Source: Solirubrobacter deserti (lineage in GTDB: Bacteria; Actinomycetota; Thermoleophilia; Solirubrobacterales; Solirubrobacteraceae). Taken from it: 64,000 nt of DNA. The notes under the pieces were generated by a model. The model did not search any database. It was given only the letters and a program-made list of their open reading frames with translations, and was not told the origin of the DNA. Where the stretch lies: the NCBI RefSeq assembly GCF_027587175.1, contig NZ_JAPCID010000003.1, forward strand, positions 62,001 through 126,000, in the 5' to 3' direction. Shown one piece after another: positions 18,253 to 26,162 of the stretch (position 1 is the stretch's first letter; every line of letters begins with the position of its first letter). The position numbers and the translations under genes were made by a program.

Positions 18253-18603
18253 TCACGACGCCGCCCTCCGGCGCAGGCGTTCGAGCTCGGCCCGCGCGGC
18301 CTCGTCGGGTTCAGGCGACAGCCCTTCCCACTCCTCGAAGACCTGCTCGAGCGCCCGCCGACGGTCCGCGACGCGGTAGCGGAACCGCCCGACGAGCTCG
18401 AACAACCGGCCGTCCTCCCCGATGTAGAGGTACTGCCGCGTCGCCGCGTGCTTGTAGGCGTGCGCGTGCACACCGTCGACCTCGAACTCGCTCATCCACA
18501 TGAAGAAGCGGACGAGGTGCGCGCCCACGAGGTCGAGCAGCGGGTCCCAGTTGGGCCGCTCGAAGTTCCTCAGCTCCGCTGCGAACGTCTGTTCGTATCT
18601 CAT
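18253..18603 (-). CDS. Hypothetical protein, 116 residues
   Basis: I do not recognise the family. The chosen ATG at 18,603 starts '[17 protein letters not shown]'; upstream codons are AT-richer and not protein-like. The middle has '[31 protein letters not shown]', suggesting beta strands, and the end is a charged helix. It is followed by the DUF3303-like gene 12 nt downstream. Confidence 0.6.
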   Translation of the reverse strand: MRYEQTFAAELRNFERPNWDPLLDLVGAHLVRFFMWMSEFEVDGVHAHAYKHAATRQYLYIGEDGRLFELVGRFRYRVADRRRALEQVFEEWEGLSPEPDEAARAELERLRRRAAS

Positions 18604-18710
18604 GCCCGGAGCATGCGCGAAGGCGCTGCAACGGAACAAGACGTAATTGCAACAAAAGTGTGCCAATTCGCCGGGGGGGCGAAGAACCGCTGCCCAGCCC
18701 TACAAGCACC

Positions 18711-19076
18711 ATGGAAGAACTCGCCCTGCCCCAGGCTCACACCGAGCTCATCGACGCGCTGCTCGAGCTCGCCACCTCCACCAGCGGCATCCTCGACGAC
18801 CTCACGCGCGCGCACGACGTCGCTGATCGCGGCGCCGCCGTCGAGTTCCTGCGCGAAGCGTTCCACGAGCTGCTCGCTCCGCTGTCGCTGCTGCTCGGCC
18901 CGCGCGAGCTGCGCGCCGCCACCGCCGCCGTCGAGGCCGCCGCGAACATCACAGCGACGCGCTTCGACTTCGCCCCCTGCGACGTCGAGGCCGAGGTGCC
19001 CCGCCGCGACCCGCGCACGGCCCACCGCCGTCTCCAGCGTCCCGCCATCCCGCGCAAGCGCGGCACGCGATACTGA
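18711..19076 (+). CDS. Hypothetical helical protein, 121 residues
   Basis: The ATG at 18,711 starts an all-helical-looking N-terminal domain (residues 1-85, rich in Leu/Ala heptads: 'ELIDALLELATSTSGILDDL', 'FLREAFHELLAPLSLLL') with a basic tail (RTAHRRLQRPAIPRKRG). It resembles in size and style the protein at 22,072-22,392, but clear homology is not established. It ends 6 nt before the HD hydrolase and is probably co-transcribed with it. Confidence 0.55.
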   Translation: MEELALPQAHTELIDALLELATSTSGILDDLTRAHDVADRGAAVEFLREAFHELLAPLSLLLGPRELRAATAAVEAAANITATRFDFAPCDVEAEVPRRDPRTAHRRLQRPAIPRKRGTRY

Positions 19077-19082
19077 AGGCGC

Positions 19083-19694
19083 GTGCCCGAGACCTACACG
19101 GACAGCCCGCTGCTCAGCGACGCGTTCGACCGCGCGCTGCTGCTCGTCACCGAGCACCACCGCCGGCAGCTGCGCAAGGGCACCGACGTGCCGTACGTCA
19201 GCCACCTGCTGAGCGTCTCCGCGCTCACGCTCGAGATGGGCGGCAGCGAGACGGAGGCGATCGCCGCGCTGTTACACGACGCCGTCGAGGACGGCGGCGG
19301 CCCACCCATGCTCGCGCGCCTGGAGGCCGACTTCGGCCCCGACGTCGCCCGCATGGTGCTCGCCAACTCCGACAGCGACACCGAGCCGAAGCCGCCCTGG
19401 AGCGAGCGCAAGCGCGCGTACATCGCCTCGATCGCCCACAAGCAGCCGGACGAGCTGCGCGTCTCGCTCGCGGACAAGCTCCACAACGCCCGCGCGATCC
19501 TGCTCGACCTCCGCACGCACGGCGACACGATCTGGACCCGGTTCCAGGCCGGCGAGAGCGGCGCCGTCCGCGCCTATTACCGCGGCCTCTACGACGCCTT
19601 CGACGCCCGCCGCGACGCGCTCGGGCCGCGCGCCGTGCCCGCGCTCGAAGAGCTGGGCCGGACCATCGACGAGATCGACCGGCTCGCCGGCTAG
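19083..19694 (+). CDS. HD-domain phosphohydrolase (RelA/SpoT-hydrolase-like)
   Basis: The protein is 203 residues from a GTG start. It has the SpoT-type metal-binding pattern: 'YVSHLLSVS' with the first His, 'AALLHDAVEDGG' with the HD pair, and 'SLADKLHNARAILLDL' with the distal Asp. No synthetase, TGS or ACT domain follows, so it is a small alarmone-type hydrolase or a related metal-dependent phosphohydrolase. The 3' end overlaps the convergent permease gene by 4 nt. Confidence 0.85.
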   Translation: MPETYTDSPLLSDAFDRALLLVTEHHRRQLRKGTDVPYVSHLLSVSALTLEMGGSETEAIAALLHDAVEDGGGPPMLARLEADFGPDVARMVLANSDSDTEPKPPWSERKRAYIASIAHKQPDELRVSLADKLHNARAILLDLRTHGDTIWTRFQAGESGAVRAYYRGLYDAFDARRDALGPRAVPALEELGRTIDEIDRLAG

Positions 19695-20896
19695 ACCGGC
19701 GTCGCCACCGACGCGCGGACGAAGCGCCGCGCGACACTGGCGACCACGATGAAGGCCAGCGGCAGGAGGATGTACGCGCCGGAGAAGGCGAACACCACCA
19801 GGACCGCGACGAACGCGACGCGGGCCGCGGCGCGCCCCGCTCCCTCCAGCAGCTTGCTGCCGGCAGCGGTGGCGGTGACGTAGACGGCCACGAACAGGGC
19901 GCTGGTCGCCCGCAACAGCGCATCGACGTCCATCAACTCGACCGCGAGGCCGAGCAGCAGGGTGCCCGAGATGGCGGCCATCGCGGCGAGCGCGTGCTTG
20001 GGCGTGACGAGGAACGACGGCGCGTTGCGCTCCTCGGCCAGCGCACCCGCCAGGCGGGTGGCGGCCGCGACGTAGGTGTTCATCGTGCCCATCGTGAGCA
20101 GCACCGCCAGCAGGGCCGTGAGCGTCCGGCCGGCTTCACCCAGACCCGCCCCCATCAGGTCGGCGAGCGGGACATCAGAGGTCGTGCCGACGCCGATCGT
20201 CGCCGCCGCGAGCCCGAGGTAGAGGACGATGACGATCGCGACCGCGGCGCCGATCGCGCGCGGCAGCTGCCTCGCCGGGTCCTTGAGCTCACCCGCGAGG
20301 TGGGAGCCGGCCTCCCAGCCGACGAACGAGAACATCAGCACGCTCGCGGCACCGCCGATCGCGAGCCAGCCGTTGGGCGCGAACGGCGTCCAGTTGTCGG
20401 CCTGACCGTGCGGCAGCGCGGTGACGACGGCGACCAGCAGCAGCGCACCGAGCACCGCGGCCAGCCCGAGCTGCAGCCGCGCCGTGGTGTGCAGGCTCGC
20501 GGCGTTCGCGGCCAGCACGATCGCGATCATCGCCACGGCCGCCGCGACGGCCGCGCCGCGTCCCGCGTCCAGCAGCTCGGCGACGTAGAAGCCGCCCACC
20601 AGCGCGACGGCGGGCGCCCCGATCATGACTCCGCCGAGAAACCACCAGCCCGTCGTCGCACCGGCGCGCCGGCCGAATGCCCGGCGGACGTAGGCCGCCG
20701 TGCCGCCCGCTTCGGGCTGGCGCGTACCGAGCGCCGCGAACGTCGCCGCGAGCGGCACCGACAGCGCGAGCAGCGCCGCCCACGCGAGCACCGACGCCGG
20801 CCCCGCCTCCCGCGCGGCGACGGCCGGGATGAACAGCACGCCTGGCCCGAGCACGGCGCCGACATAGAGGGCGATGGCCGTCCGCGTGGTGAGCAT
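19691..20896 (-). CDS. APC-superfamily amino acid permease
   Basis: The protein is 401 residues with about 12 hydrophobic segments. The N-terminal 'VGAVLGPGVLFIPAVAAREAGPAS' matches the unwound TM1 substrate site of APC transporters, and 'FVGWEAGSHLAGELKDPARQLPRA' is the conserved TM6/loop signature. It imports or exchanges amino acids or amines at the cytoplasmic membrane. It is divergent from an Lrp/AsnC regulator with a 106-bp gap, which suggests amino-acid-dependent control. Confidence 0.88.
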   Translation of the reverse strand: MLTTRTAIALYVGAVLGPGVLFIPAVAAREAGPASVLAWAALLALSVPLAATFAALGTRQPEAGGTAAYVRRAFGRRAGATTGWWFLGGVMIGAPAVALVGGFYVAELLDAGRGAAVAAAVAMIAIVLAANAASLHTTARLQLGLAAVLGALLLVAVVTALPHGQADNWTPFAPNGWLAIGGAASVLMFSFVGWEAGSHLAGELKDPARQLPRAIGAAVAIVIVLYLGLAAATIGVGTTSDVPLADLMGAGLGEAGRTLTALLAVLLTMGTMNTYVAAATRLAGALAEERNAPSFLVTPKHALAAMAAISGTLLLGLAVELMDVDALLRATSALFVAVYVTATAAGSKLLEGAGRAAARVAFVAVLVVFAFSGAYILLPLAFIVVASVARRFVRASVATPV

Positions 20897-21002
20897 GCAG
20901 GCAGTTTCTCGCCGATCCTGGGGCAGATGGTGCCGACTTGTGCGGTGCTAGCCACACCTTTCGGCAACAATCTGCTCCGCACTTCACCCGAGGAGGACGA
21001 TC

Positions 21003-21461
21003 ATGCCCCTGGACCGCGTCGACCGCGAGATGCTGGCCATTCTGCAGAGCGACGGCCGGATCTCCAACGCCGCCCTGGCCGAGCGGCTGCACATGTCGCC
21101 GTCACCCTGCCTTCGCCGCCTGCGCGCCCTGGAGAGCTCCGGCGTGATCACGGGCTACGCCGCCATCCTGGACCGCCCGCGGCTCGGCCTCGGCCTCACC
21201 GTCTTCGTCGACCTGAAGGTCGACCGGCATTCCGACCAGTCCGCCGCGGAGATCTCGCGCGCCCTCACCGCGGCGCCCGAGGTCATCTCGGCGCACATCG
21301 TCTCCGGCGTGGCCGACTTCCGGCTGGAAGTGGTTGTCAAGGACCTCGTCGAGTACGAGCGGCTGCTCTTCGACACGCTGCTCAAGCTCCCGCACGTGAC
21401 CGACGTGCGGTCGGACTTCGCGCTGCGCACGGTGAAGTCCGAGAGCCCGCTCCCGCTGTAG
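21003..21461 (+). CDS. Lrp/AsnC family transcriptional regulator
   Basis: The protein is 152 residues, the normal length. The N-terminal HTH ('LQSDGRISNAALAERLHMSPSPCLRRLRALE') and the C-terminal RAM ligand domain ('VFVDLKVDRH', 'VISAHIVSGVADFRLEVVVKD', 'RSDFALRTVK') are complete. An AGGAGG site precedes the ATG. It is divergent from the amino acid permease and is likely to control it in response to the transported amino acid. Confidence 0.92.
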   Translation: MPLDRVDREMLAILQSDGRISNAALAERLHMSPSPCLRRLRALESSGVITGYAAILDRPRLGLGLTVFVDLKVDRHSDQSAAEISRALTAAPEVISAHIVSGVADFRLEVVVKDLVEYERLLFDTLLKLPHVTDVRSDFALRTVKSESPLPL

Positions 21462-21950
21462 CTACGCCGGCTCCTCGATCCCCTCGTAGATGTTCCGGTA
21501 CGGCACGACAGCACCGCTGACGCCGTCGATCACCGTGCGTTCCTGGAGCGGGCGCTGAAGCTCCAGGTAGGCGGGGCAGTCGATCGGCTCGCCGTCCTCG
21601 CCCGCGACCGACATGCAGACCGTGCCGAACACGACGACGGTCTCGTCGTCCTCGGCGAGCGAGATGGCGTCCACGTGCTGTGCGCCCTGGACGACGTACC
21701 GGAGCTGCAGCATGCCCGGCTCACGTTCGAGGTACCCGACGCACGCGCGCGGACGCAGCTGGCGCGGCGTGTCGCCGGCGACCCACACGTGCACCGCGTC
21801 CCCCAGCACCTCGCCGACCCGCTTGCGCACCCGCTCCTCGTCCCGGCCGGAGACGCACACGTGCATCCCGCGCGCGTCGCTCTCGACCGTGAGCACCGTG
21901 ATGCCGTCCTTGAGCAGCGTCACTCGATCCTGCGGGCTGATGTCATGCAT
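21462..21950 (-). CDS. Hypothetical protein, 162 residues
   Basis: I do not recognise the family. The sequence is soluble and beta-rich ('VTLLKDGITVLTVESDARGMHVCVSG', 'AISLAEDDETVVVFGTVCMSV') with several Cys residues (C49, C69, C112, C126 region). It converges on the Lrp gene, ending 1 nt after its stop. Nothing links it to a pathway. Confidence 0.6.
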   Translation of the reverse strand: MHDISPQDRVTLLKDGITVLTVESDARGMHVCVSGRDEERVRKRVGEVLGDAVHVWVAGDTPRQLRPRACVGYLEREPGMLQLRYVVQGAQHVDAISLAEDDETVVVFGTVCMSVAGEDGEPIDCPAYLELQRPLQERTVIDGVSGAVVPYRNIYEGIEEPA

Positions 21951-22071
21951 GGCCGGACGGTCTCACGGGGCGACCGCAGTCGGGCCTCGCGCGCGTGACT
22001 TTTCACAGAGTTGATGCAGTTCCGTTGCAGTGCGCGGGGGCGAGTCCGCGAAGCGCCGTCCTAGGACGAGC

Positions 22072-22392
22072 ATGGAATCCGTTCAAGCGTTCATGCTCGC
22101 CCTGCTCGACGTCGGCGATCGGCTCACCCGGCTCGTCGACAACCTGATCGAGGGCTACGTCGAATCCGCCGGCTGCTCCGAGGACGAGGCCACCGCGGAG
22201 ATCCTGACGATGATCTTCGGCACGACGAGCGTCCGCCTCGCCACGGTCCCGCCGGCGGACTTCGAGCGCGCGACCGAGTTGCTCCGCCGCGCGTTCACGG
22301 TCGTCCTCGCCGACGTGGAGGCGGCCGCCGAGCTCGCACGGCGGCGCGAGCTGCCGAACCACGCGACGTCGACGCACGGGCGGCCGCTCTAG
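22072..22392 (+). CDS. Hypothetical helical protein, 106 residues
   Basis: The ATG at 22,072 starts an all-alpha sequence ('VQAFMLALLDVGDRLTRLVDNLIEGYVESAGCSEDEATAEILTMI' region, then 'FERATELLRRAFTVVLADVEAAAELARRREL'). The family is not recognised. It converges with the two-helix membrane protein, overlapping its stop by 4 nt. Confidence 0.55.
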   Translation: MESVQAFMLALLDVGDRLTRLVDNLIEGYVESAGCSEDEATAEILTMIFGTTSVRLATVPPADFERATELLRRAFTVVLADVEAAAELARRRELPNHATSTHGRPL

Positions 22393-22652
22393 ATCTCGTC
22401 GCGCCGCGGCCAGCGGCCATGCTCGTCGAAGAACCGCCGGCGTGCCTCCTCCCGCTCGCGGTCCGCGTTGCTCTGCAGCCCGAGCCGCATGTACGCGTTC
22501 GCGAGCGCGCCGAGCACCGCCGAGCCGATCAGGAAGATGCCCGCGCCCTGCGCCACCTCCCCACCGACGATGATCAGGATCACGCCGACGACGAAGACCG
22601 TGACCGGCAAGGTCACCCGCACGAGCAGGAGCTTGAGGCGGTCGTCCTTCAT
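22389..22652 (-). CDS. Small membrane protein with two transmembrane helices
   Basis: The protein is 87 residues from the ATG at 22,652. Two hydrophobic segments ('LPVTVFVVGVILIIVGG', about 15-31, and 'AGIFLIGSAVLGALANAYM', about 37-55) are joined by a short loop, followed by a charged tail (REREEARRRFFDEHGRWP). This looks like an integral inner-membrane protein of unknown role. The long open frame upstream of the chosen start has no protein-like character. Confidence 0.6.
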   Translation of the reverse strand: MKDDRLKLLLVRVTLPVTVFVVGVILIIVGGEVAQGAGIFLIGSAVLGALANAYMRLGLQSNADREREEARRRFFDEHGRWPRRDEI

Positions 22653-22707
22653 GCCTGCAGTCTGCCCGTCGGCGCGCGGGCGCTCGCGCGGCGGGTAGCC
22701 CGATGAC

Positions 22708-22920
22708 ATGGCCGAAGAGTTCAAGAAGGGCGACAAGGTCGTGTGGAGCTCACACGGCAAGGACGACACGCCCGGCGTCGTCGAGCGCAAGATCACGTCG
22801 GACACCGAGGCGGGGGGCCGGAAGGTCAAGGCCTCCAAGGACGAGCCGCAGTATCTGGTCAAGAGCGAGAAGGGCGGCGGCGAGGCCGTACACAAGCCGG
22901 ACGCGCTCAAGCGGCGATGA
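22708..22920 (+). CDS. DUF2945 (HVA1/Tudor-like) small protein
   Basis: The protein is 70 residues. 'FKKGDKVVWSSHGKDDTPGVVERKITSDTE' and 'QYLVKSEKGGGEAVHKPDAL' are the DUF2945 pattern, a small barrel annotated as hypervirulence-associated Tudor-like. Its TGA overlaps the ATG of the next gene, a DUF3140 protein, and these two families are commonly adjacent in actinobacteria. Confidence 0.85.
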   Translation: MAEEFKKGDKVVWSSHGKDDTPGVVERKITSDTEAGGRKVKASKDEPQYLVKSEKGGGEAVHKPDALKRR

Positions 22921-23234
22921 GCGACGACGTCCGCGGGGACTTCGACGACGCGGTCAACATGACGCCGAAGGAGCTCGAGGACTGGCTGCAGACCGACGAG
23001 TCCAAGGAGGTCGGCTGGGGCGAAGGTGAGTCCCTCGGACACCAGTCCGGGCGGCGGATCGTCGAGATCAAGCGCAAGAAGAAGGACGAGCTGACCGACG
23101 ACGACCTCGCCCACATGAAGAAGGTCGTCGGCTACGTGCACCGGCACCTCGCGCAGGGCGGTCCCAAGGAGGACAAGGAGCACTCCAGGTGGCGCTACTC
23201 GCTCATGAACTGGGGCCACGATCCGCTGAAGTAG
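22917..23234 (+). CDS. DUF3140 family protein
   Basis: The protein is 105 residues. The start ATG at 22,917 overlaps the DUF2945 stop. Family features are 'AVNMTPKELEDWLQTDESKEVGW', 'ESLGHQSGRRIVEI', 'LAHMKKVVGYVHRHLAQ' and 'SRWRYSLMNWGHDPLK'. The protein is highly charged and soluble. It is often found with stress-resistance small proteins; DNA binding has been guessed but is not shown by this sequence. Confidence 0.85.
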   Translation: MSDDVRGDFDDAVNMTPKELEDWLQTDESKEVGWGEGESLGHQSGRRIVEIKRKKKDELTDDDLAHMKKVVGYVHRHLAQGGPKEDKEHSRWRYSLMNWGHDPLK

Positions 23235-23268
23235 GAATGTTCGCGGCGGCAACGGCGTCGTCACCGCC

Positions 23269-23751
23269 ATGAACATCAAGAAGAGGTTCCTCTCCCTCGC
23301 GGTCGCGGGTGTCGCGCTCGCCGCCCCGATGACCGCTGACGCCGCCGTCGTCAAGCTCGGCGTATCCGGCAGCAACGAGTTCCTGACGTACAACCCGACC
23401 GTCGGGTTCCCCACGATGAAGCCGACGACGTCCGCGACCCCGAGCCAGCAGCGCTGGGACCAGATCAAGGGCCCGGGGCCGACGAGCTACTTCCGCCACG
23501 TCAGCTCGGGGCTGTGCATGCGCGCCAGCGCCTCCAACAACGCGTTCCTGCGCATGTCGACGTGCAACTTCTCCGACAACGCGGCCTCGCGCGAGCAGCA
23601 GTGGATCCTGTCCGCCGGCCGCCTCGCCAACCGCGCGCGCCTCATCGCCGGCAATCCCGCCAGCCATGCGATCGCCGACTTCAACAACATCAACCACGTC
23701 GTCAAGATGGGGCCGTTCGACAACCGCAACTGGTTCTCGATCCCGGCCTAG
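23269..23751 (+). CDS. Secreted protein, possibly ricin-B-like lectin fold
   Basis: The protein is 160 residues with a clear Sec signal (MNIKKRFLSLAVAGVALA, cleavage near 'ADA-AV', about residue 27). The mature part has 'YFRHVSSGLCMRASASNN', 'FLRMSTCNFSDNAASREQQWIL' and a final 'NWFSIPA', with a likely disulfide between the two Cys. The 'C-x(n)-Q-W' style is that of a single ricin-B-type beta-trefoil repeat, but only one or two repeats are visible, so the fold call is tentative. Confidence 0.65.
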   Translation: MNIKKRFLSLAVAGVALAAPMTADAAVVKLGVSGSNEFLTYNPTVGFPTMKPTTSATPSQQRWDQIKGPGPTSYFRHVSSGLCMRASASNNAFLRMSTCNFSDNAASREQQWILSAGRLANRARLIAGNPASHAIADFNNINHVVKMGPFDNRNWFSIPA

Positions 23752-23771
23752 GAATTGGGTAGTGCCCGTGC

Positions 23772-23951
23772 ATGTCCACTGACGAGCAGCACGTGGGCGA
23801 CTCCCACGAGCACGAAGAGGAGCTCAAGCAGCGCAATCCGGACGAGCGTTCGCCCGAGGAGCGCCGCGACGAGCAGCCCGATGAGAGCGTGACCGAGGAG
23901 GGCATCCTCGGAAGCGTCCCGGGCGCGCGGGCCAACAAGCCCACCGGATGA
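23772..23951 (+). CDS. Small acidic hypothetical protein (59 residues)
   Basis: An ATG at 23,772 opens 60 codons to TGA at 23,949. The product is highly charged and hydrophilic, with 'HEHEEELKQRNPDERSPEER' and a C-terminal 'GILGSVPGARANKPTG'. It is probably disordered. Strong third-position GC and a plausible length support a real gene. Function unknown. Confidence 0.5.
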   Translation: MSTDEQHVGDSHEHEEELKQRNPDERSPEERRDEQPDESVTEEGILGSVPGARANKPTG

Positions 23952-23995
23952 GTCGCCGGCCGGCTCCTTGCGAGCCGTCCGACTCCGTTGTTGTC

Positions 23996-25345
23996 CTAGC
24001 GAGCGAGGAGGAGCGCCGTGGCGGCGGGGCTCGGCGCGCGGTCCTGCCGGTCCTGCTCGAACAGCCAGTCGAGCATGACGTCGTTGAGGTAGGTCGGGAC
24101 CCACGACCAGTGCGCGTTCACCGGCGTCGTGCCGGCGCTGAACGCGGTGAGGAGCGCGTGGCTGTCGTTGGCCTCCGCCTGCGCCCACTGGTTGAGCGCG
24201 TTCGCCTCGGCCTGGAGCTCCGGCAGGTTGCCGGCCCACTGGGCGCGCGTGGTGAGCGTGCCGGCGGCATCGAGCGCGTTGAAGAGCGCGAGCGTGCCGT
24301 TGGTGTAGGAGACGACCGGGTCGTCGATCGAGTGCGTCGCCCAGATCGGGACGTGCTTGATCAGCGGCATCCTTGTGGGGTCACCGGCGGCGGCGATCGG
24401 CAAGGCCGCCGCGAACTTGCCCGGGTTGTTCTGGAGGATGTCGAACGTGCCGATGCCGCCGAGGGACATGCCCGTGACGTAGATGCGATCGGTGTCGATC
24501 GGGTTGGACGCGGTGAGCGTGTCGATCAGCTCGATCAGCGCGCGTTGCTGGGTGGGCGTCGTCCAGGTCTGGCCGGCCGGGACCTGGGCGGCGAGCACGT
24601 AGGCCGGGTCGCTGGCCTGGCGCTCGGGCCTGGCGAACGCGACGGCGCCCTGGTTGGCCGTGATCTGCGTGAGGTTGGAGGCGCCGCGTTCGCCGCCGCC
24701 GTGCAGGAAGACGACGAGCGGGAAGCCGTCCTTCCGGTGGGCCGGCTGCGCTTGCGGCTGGAGGAGGCGGAAGTTGATCGTCGTGTTCGCGCTGTCGGTG
24801 AAGTTCGCGCTGATGAAGTCGTCGACGAGCGGATTGATCTGGCCCTGGTTCGTGAGAGCGTACGGGGCTGCGGGCAGCCGTGTCCGGCCGCGATCGTCGG
24901 TGATCGGCTGGGTCTGGCGGACGGCGTAGGCGCCCGTGAGCGGGATCGGCTCGTTGCGGCCCTGGGCGTAGACGAGCGCGCCCGCGTTGGGATCGTTCTG
25001 GTCGAGCTCGATGATGATCAAGCGGCCGGGCGTGCCCTTGGGCCCGCGCGTGTCCAGCTCCGGCGCGTCGCTCGTGTAGACGGCGGTGACGGTGCGCGGC
25101 GCGGTGGTGCCGTTGATCGTCGCCGTGACCGTGAAGGCTTGGTTCGGGATCTGCGCGGTGCCGAGGTTGATCGGCTTGCGGTACTCGATGGCGACGGCCG
25201 CCACGCGCCAGCCGAGCGGGTTGACCTCCGTGATGACGTCGGTCCTGACGACCGTGTTCGGCGGTGCGGGTGCGGGCGCCGCTTGGGCGACCGCCGTCGG
25301 CACGAGTCCTGCCAGCGCGACGAGCGCGAGCACGATGAAACGCAC
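23996..25345 (-). CDS. Secreted esterase/depolymerase-like alpha/beta hydrolase
   Basis: The protein is 449 residues from the GTG at 25,345, which follows a GGGAGGAGAG ribosome site. A signal peptide (VLALVALAGLVPTAVAQAAPA, in part residues 4-22) leads into an N-terminal beta domain ('VVRTDVITEVNPLGWRVAAV', Ig-like) and then a lipase/feruloyl-esterase-type domain: oxyanion 'FPLVVFLHGGGERG', nucleophile Ser in 'VTGMSLGGIGTF', Asp in 'THSIDDPVV', and a late His. It resembles LpqC/PHB-depolymerase-like secreted esterases. The natural substrate is unknown. Confidence 0.82.
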   Translation of the reverse strand: MRFIVLALVALAGLVPTAVAQAAPAPAPPNTVVRTDVITEVNPLGWRVAAVAIEYRKPINLGTAQIPNQAFTVTATINGTTAPRTVTAVYTSDAPELDTRGPKGTPGRLIIIELDQNDPNAGALVYAQGRNEPIPLTGAYAVRQTQPITDDRGRTRLPAAPYALTNQGQINPLVDDFISANFTDSANTTINFRLLQPQAQPAHRKDGFPLVVFLHGGGERGASNLTQITANQGAVAFARPERQASDPAYVLAAQVPAGQTWTTPTQQRALIELIDTLTASNPIDTDRIYVTGMSLGGIGTFDILQNNPGKFAAALPIAAAGDPTRMPLIKHVPIWATHSIDDPVVSYTNGTLALFNALDAAGTLTTRAQWAGNLPELQAEANALNQWAQAEANDSHALLTAFSAGTTPVNAHWSWVPTYLNDVMLDWLFEQDRQDRAPSPAATALLLAR

Positions 25346-25443
25346 GGGTCTCTCCTCCCTGTATGCGCCGGCCGCGACCCCCTGCCGCGCCGGCTTGCCG
25401 GAGCGTCGCGGGTGAGATGTGCGTTGTCCAGCGCGCGTGTTTG

Positions 25444-25465
25444 GCCGGTGACACGAGTCACCGGC
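25444..25465. promoter_or_regulatory. Perfect inverted repeat in divergent promoter
   Basis: GCCGGTGAC and GTCACCGGC form a 9-bp perfect palindrome with an ACGA centre, placed in the 121-bp gap between the divergent esterase and DUF2461 genes, 1 nt before the first ATG of the latter. It could be an operator for an unknown regulator or a 5'-UTR hairpin. Confidence 0.45.
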
Positions 25466-25466
25466 G

Positions 25467-26162
25467 ATGATGGTCACCGTGACTGTTGCTGAAGCGCCCT
25501 CCTTCGGACCTGAGCTCTTCGCGTTCCTGCGCGAGTTGGCCGCGAACAACGATCGAACGTGGTTCGCGGAGAACAAGGATCGGTACGTGGCGAACGTCCA
25601 GGAGCCCGCACTGGCCTTCGTCGAGGACGTCGGGATGCGGATGCCCGAGATCAGCCGCCACATCGTCGCGGACGCGCGCACGACGGGCGGGTCCTTGTTC
25701 CGCATCTACCGGGACACGCGCTTCTCGAAGGACAAGACGCCCTACAAGACCCACTGCGGCGTGCAGTTCCGACACGCGCGGACGCGTGACGTCCACGCGC
25801 CCGGCTTCTATTTGCACCTGGAGCCGGGGTCGGTGTTCATGGCGTGCGGGGTCTGGCACCCGGAGCGCGAGACGCTGCACGCGATCCGCTCGGCGATCGC
25901 GGCCAAGCCCGCGCGGTGGACCGCGGTCAGCGACATCCCCGGCTTTCGGCTCGGCGGCGAGTCCCTGAAGCGCCCGCCGGCGGGCTTCGACCGCGATCAC
26001 CCGCTGATCGAGGAGCTCAAGCGCAAGGACTTCATGGCGATCTCGGAGTTCTCCGAGGACGAGGCCGTGTCGGGCGAGTTCCTCGACGAGTTCATCGCTC
26101 GCTGTGCGCGGGCGAGCGACTTCATGCGGTTCCTGTGCGACGCGACGCGGGTCGAGTACTAG
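25467..26162 (+). CDS. DUF2461 family protein
   Basis: The protein is 231 residues. The family core is clear: 'LFAFLRELAANNDRTWFAENKDRY', 'GSLFRIYRDTRFSKDKTPYKTHCGVQF', 'PGFYLHLEPGSVFMACGVWHPE' and a C-terminal 'FMRFLCDA'. DUF2461 proteins occur across bacteria and fungi without an established function. Either of two adjacent ATGs could be used. The 3' end overlaps the convergent PhoX-like gene by 4 nt. Confidence 0.85.
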   Translation: MMVTVTVAEAPSFGPELFAFLRELAANNDRTWFAENKDRYVANVQEPALAFVEDVGMRMPEISRHIVADARTTGGSLFRIYRDTRFSKDKTPYKTHCGVQFRHARTRDVHAPGFYLHLEPGSVFMACGVWHPERETLHAIRSAIAAKPARWTAVSDIPGFRLGGESLKRPPAGFDRDHPLIEELKRKDFMAISEFSEDEAVSGEFLDEFIARCARASDFMRFLCDATRVEY

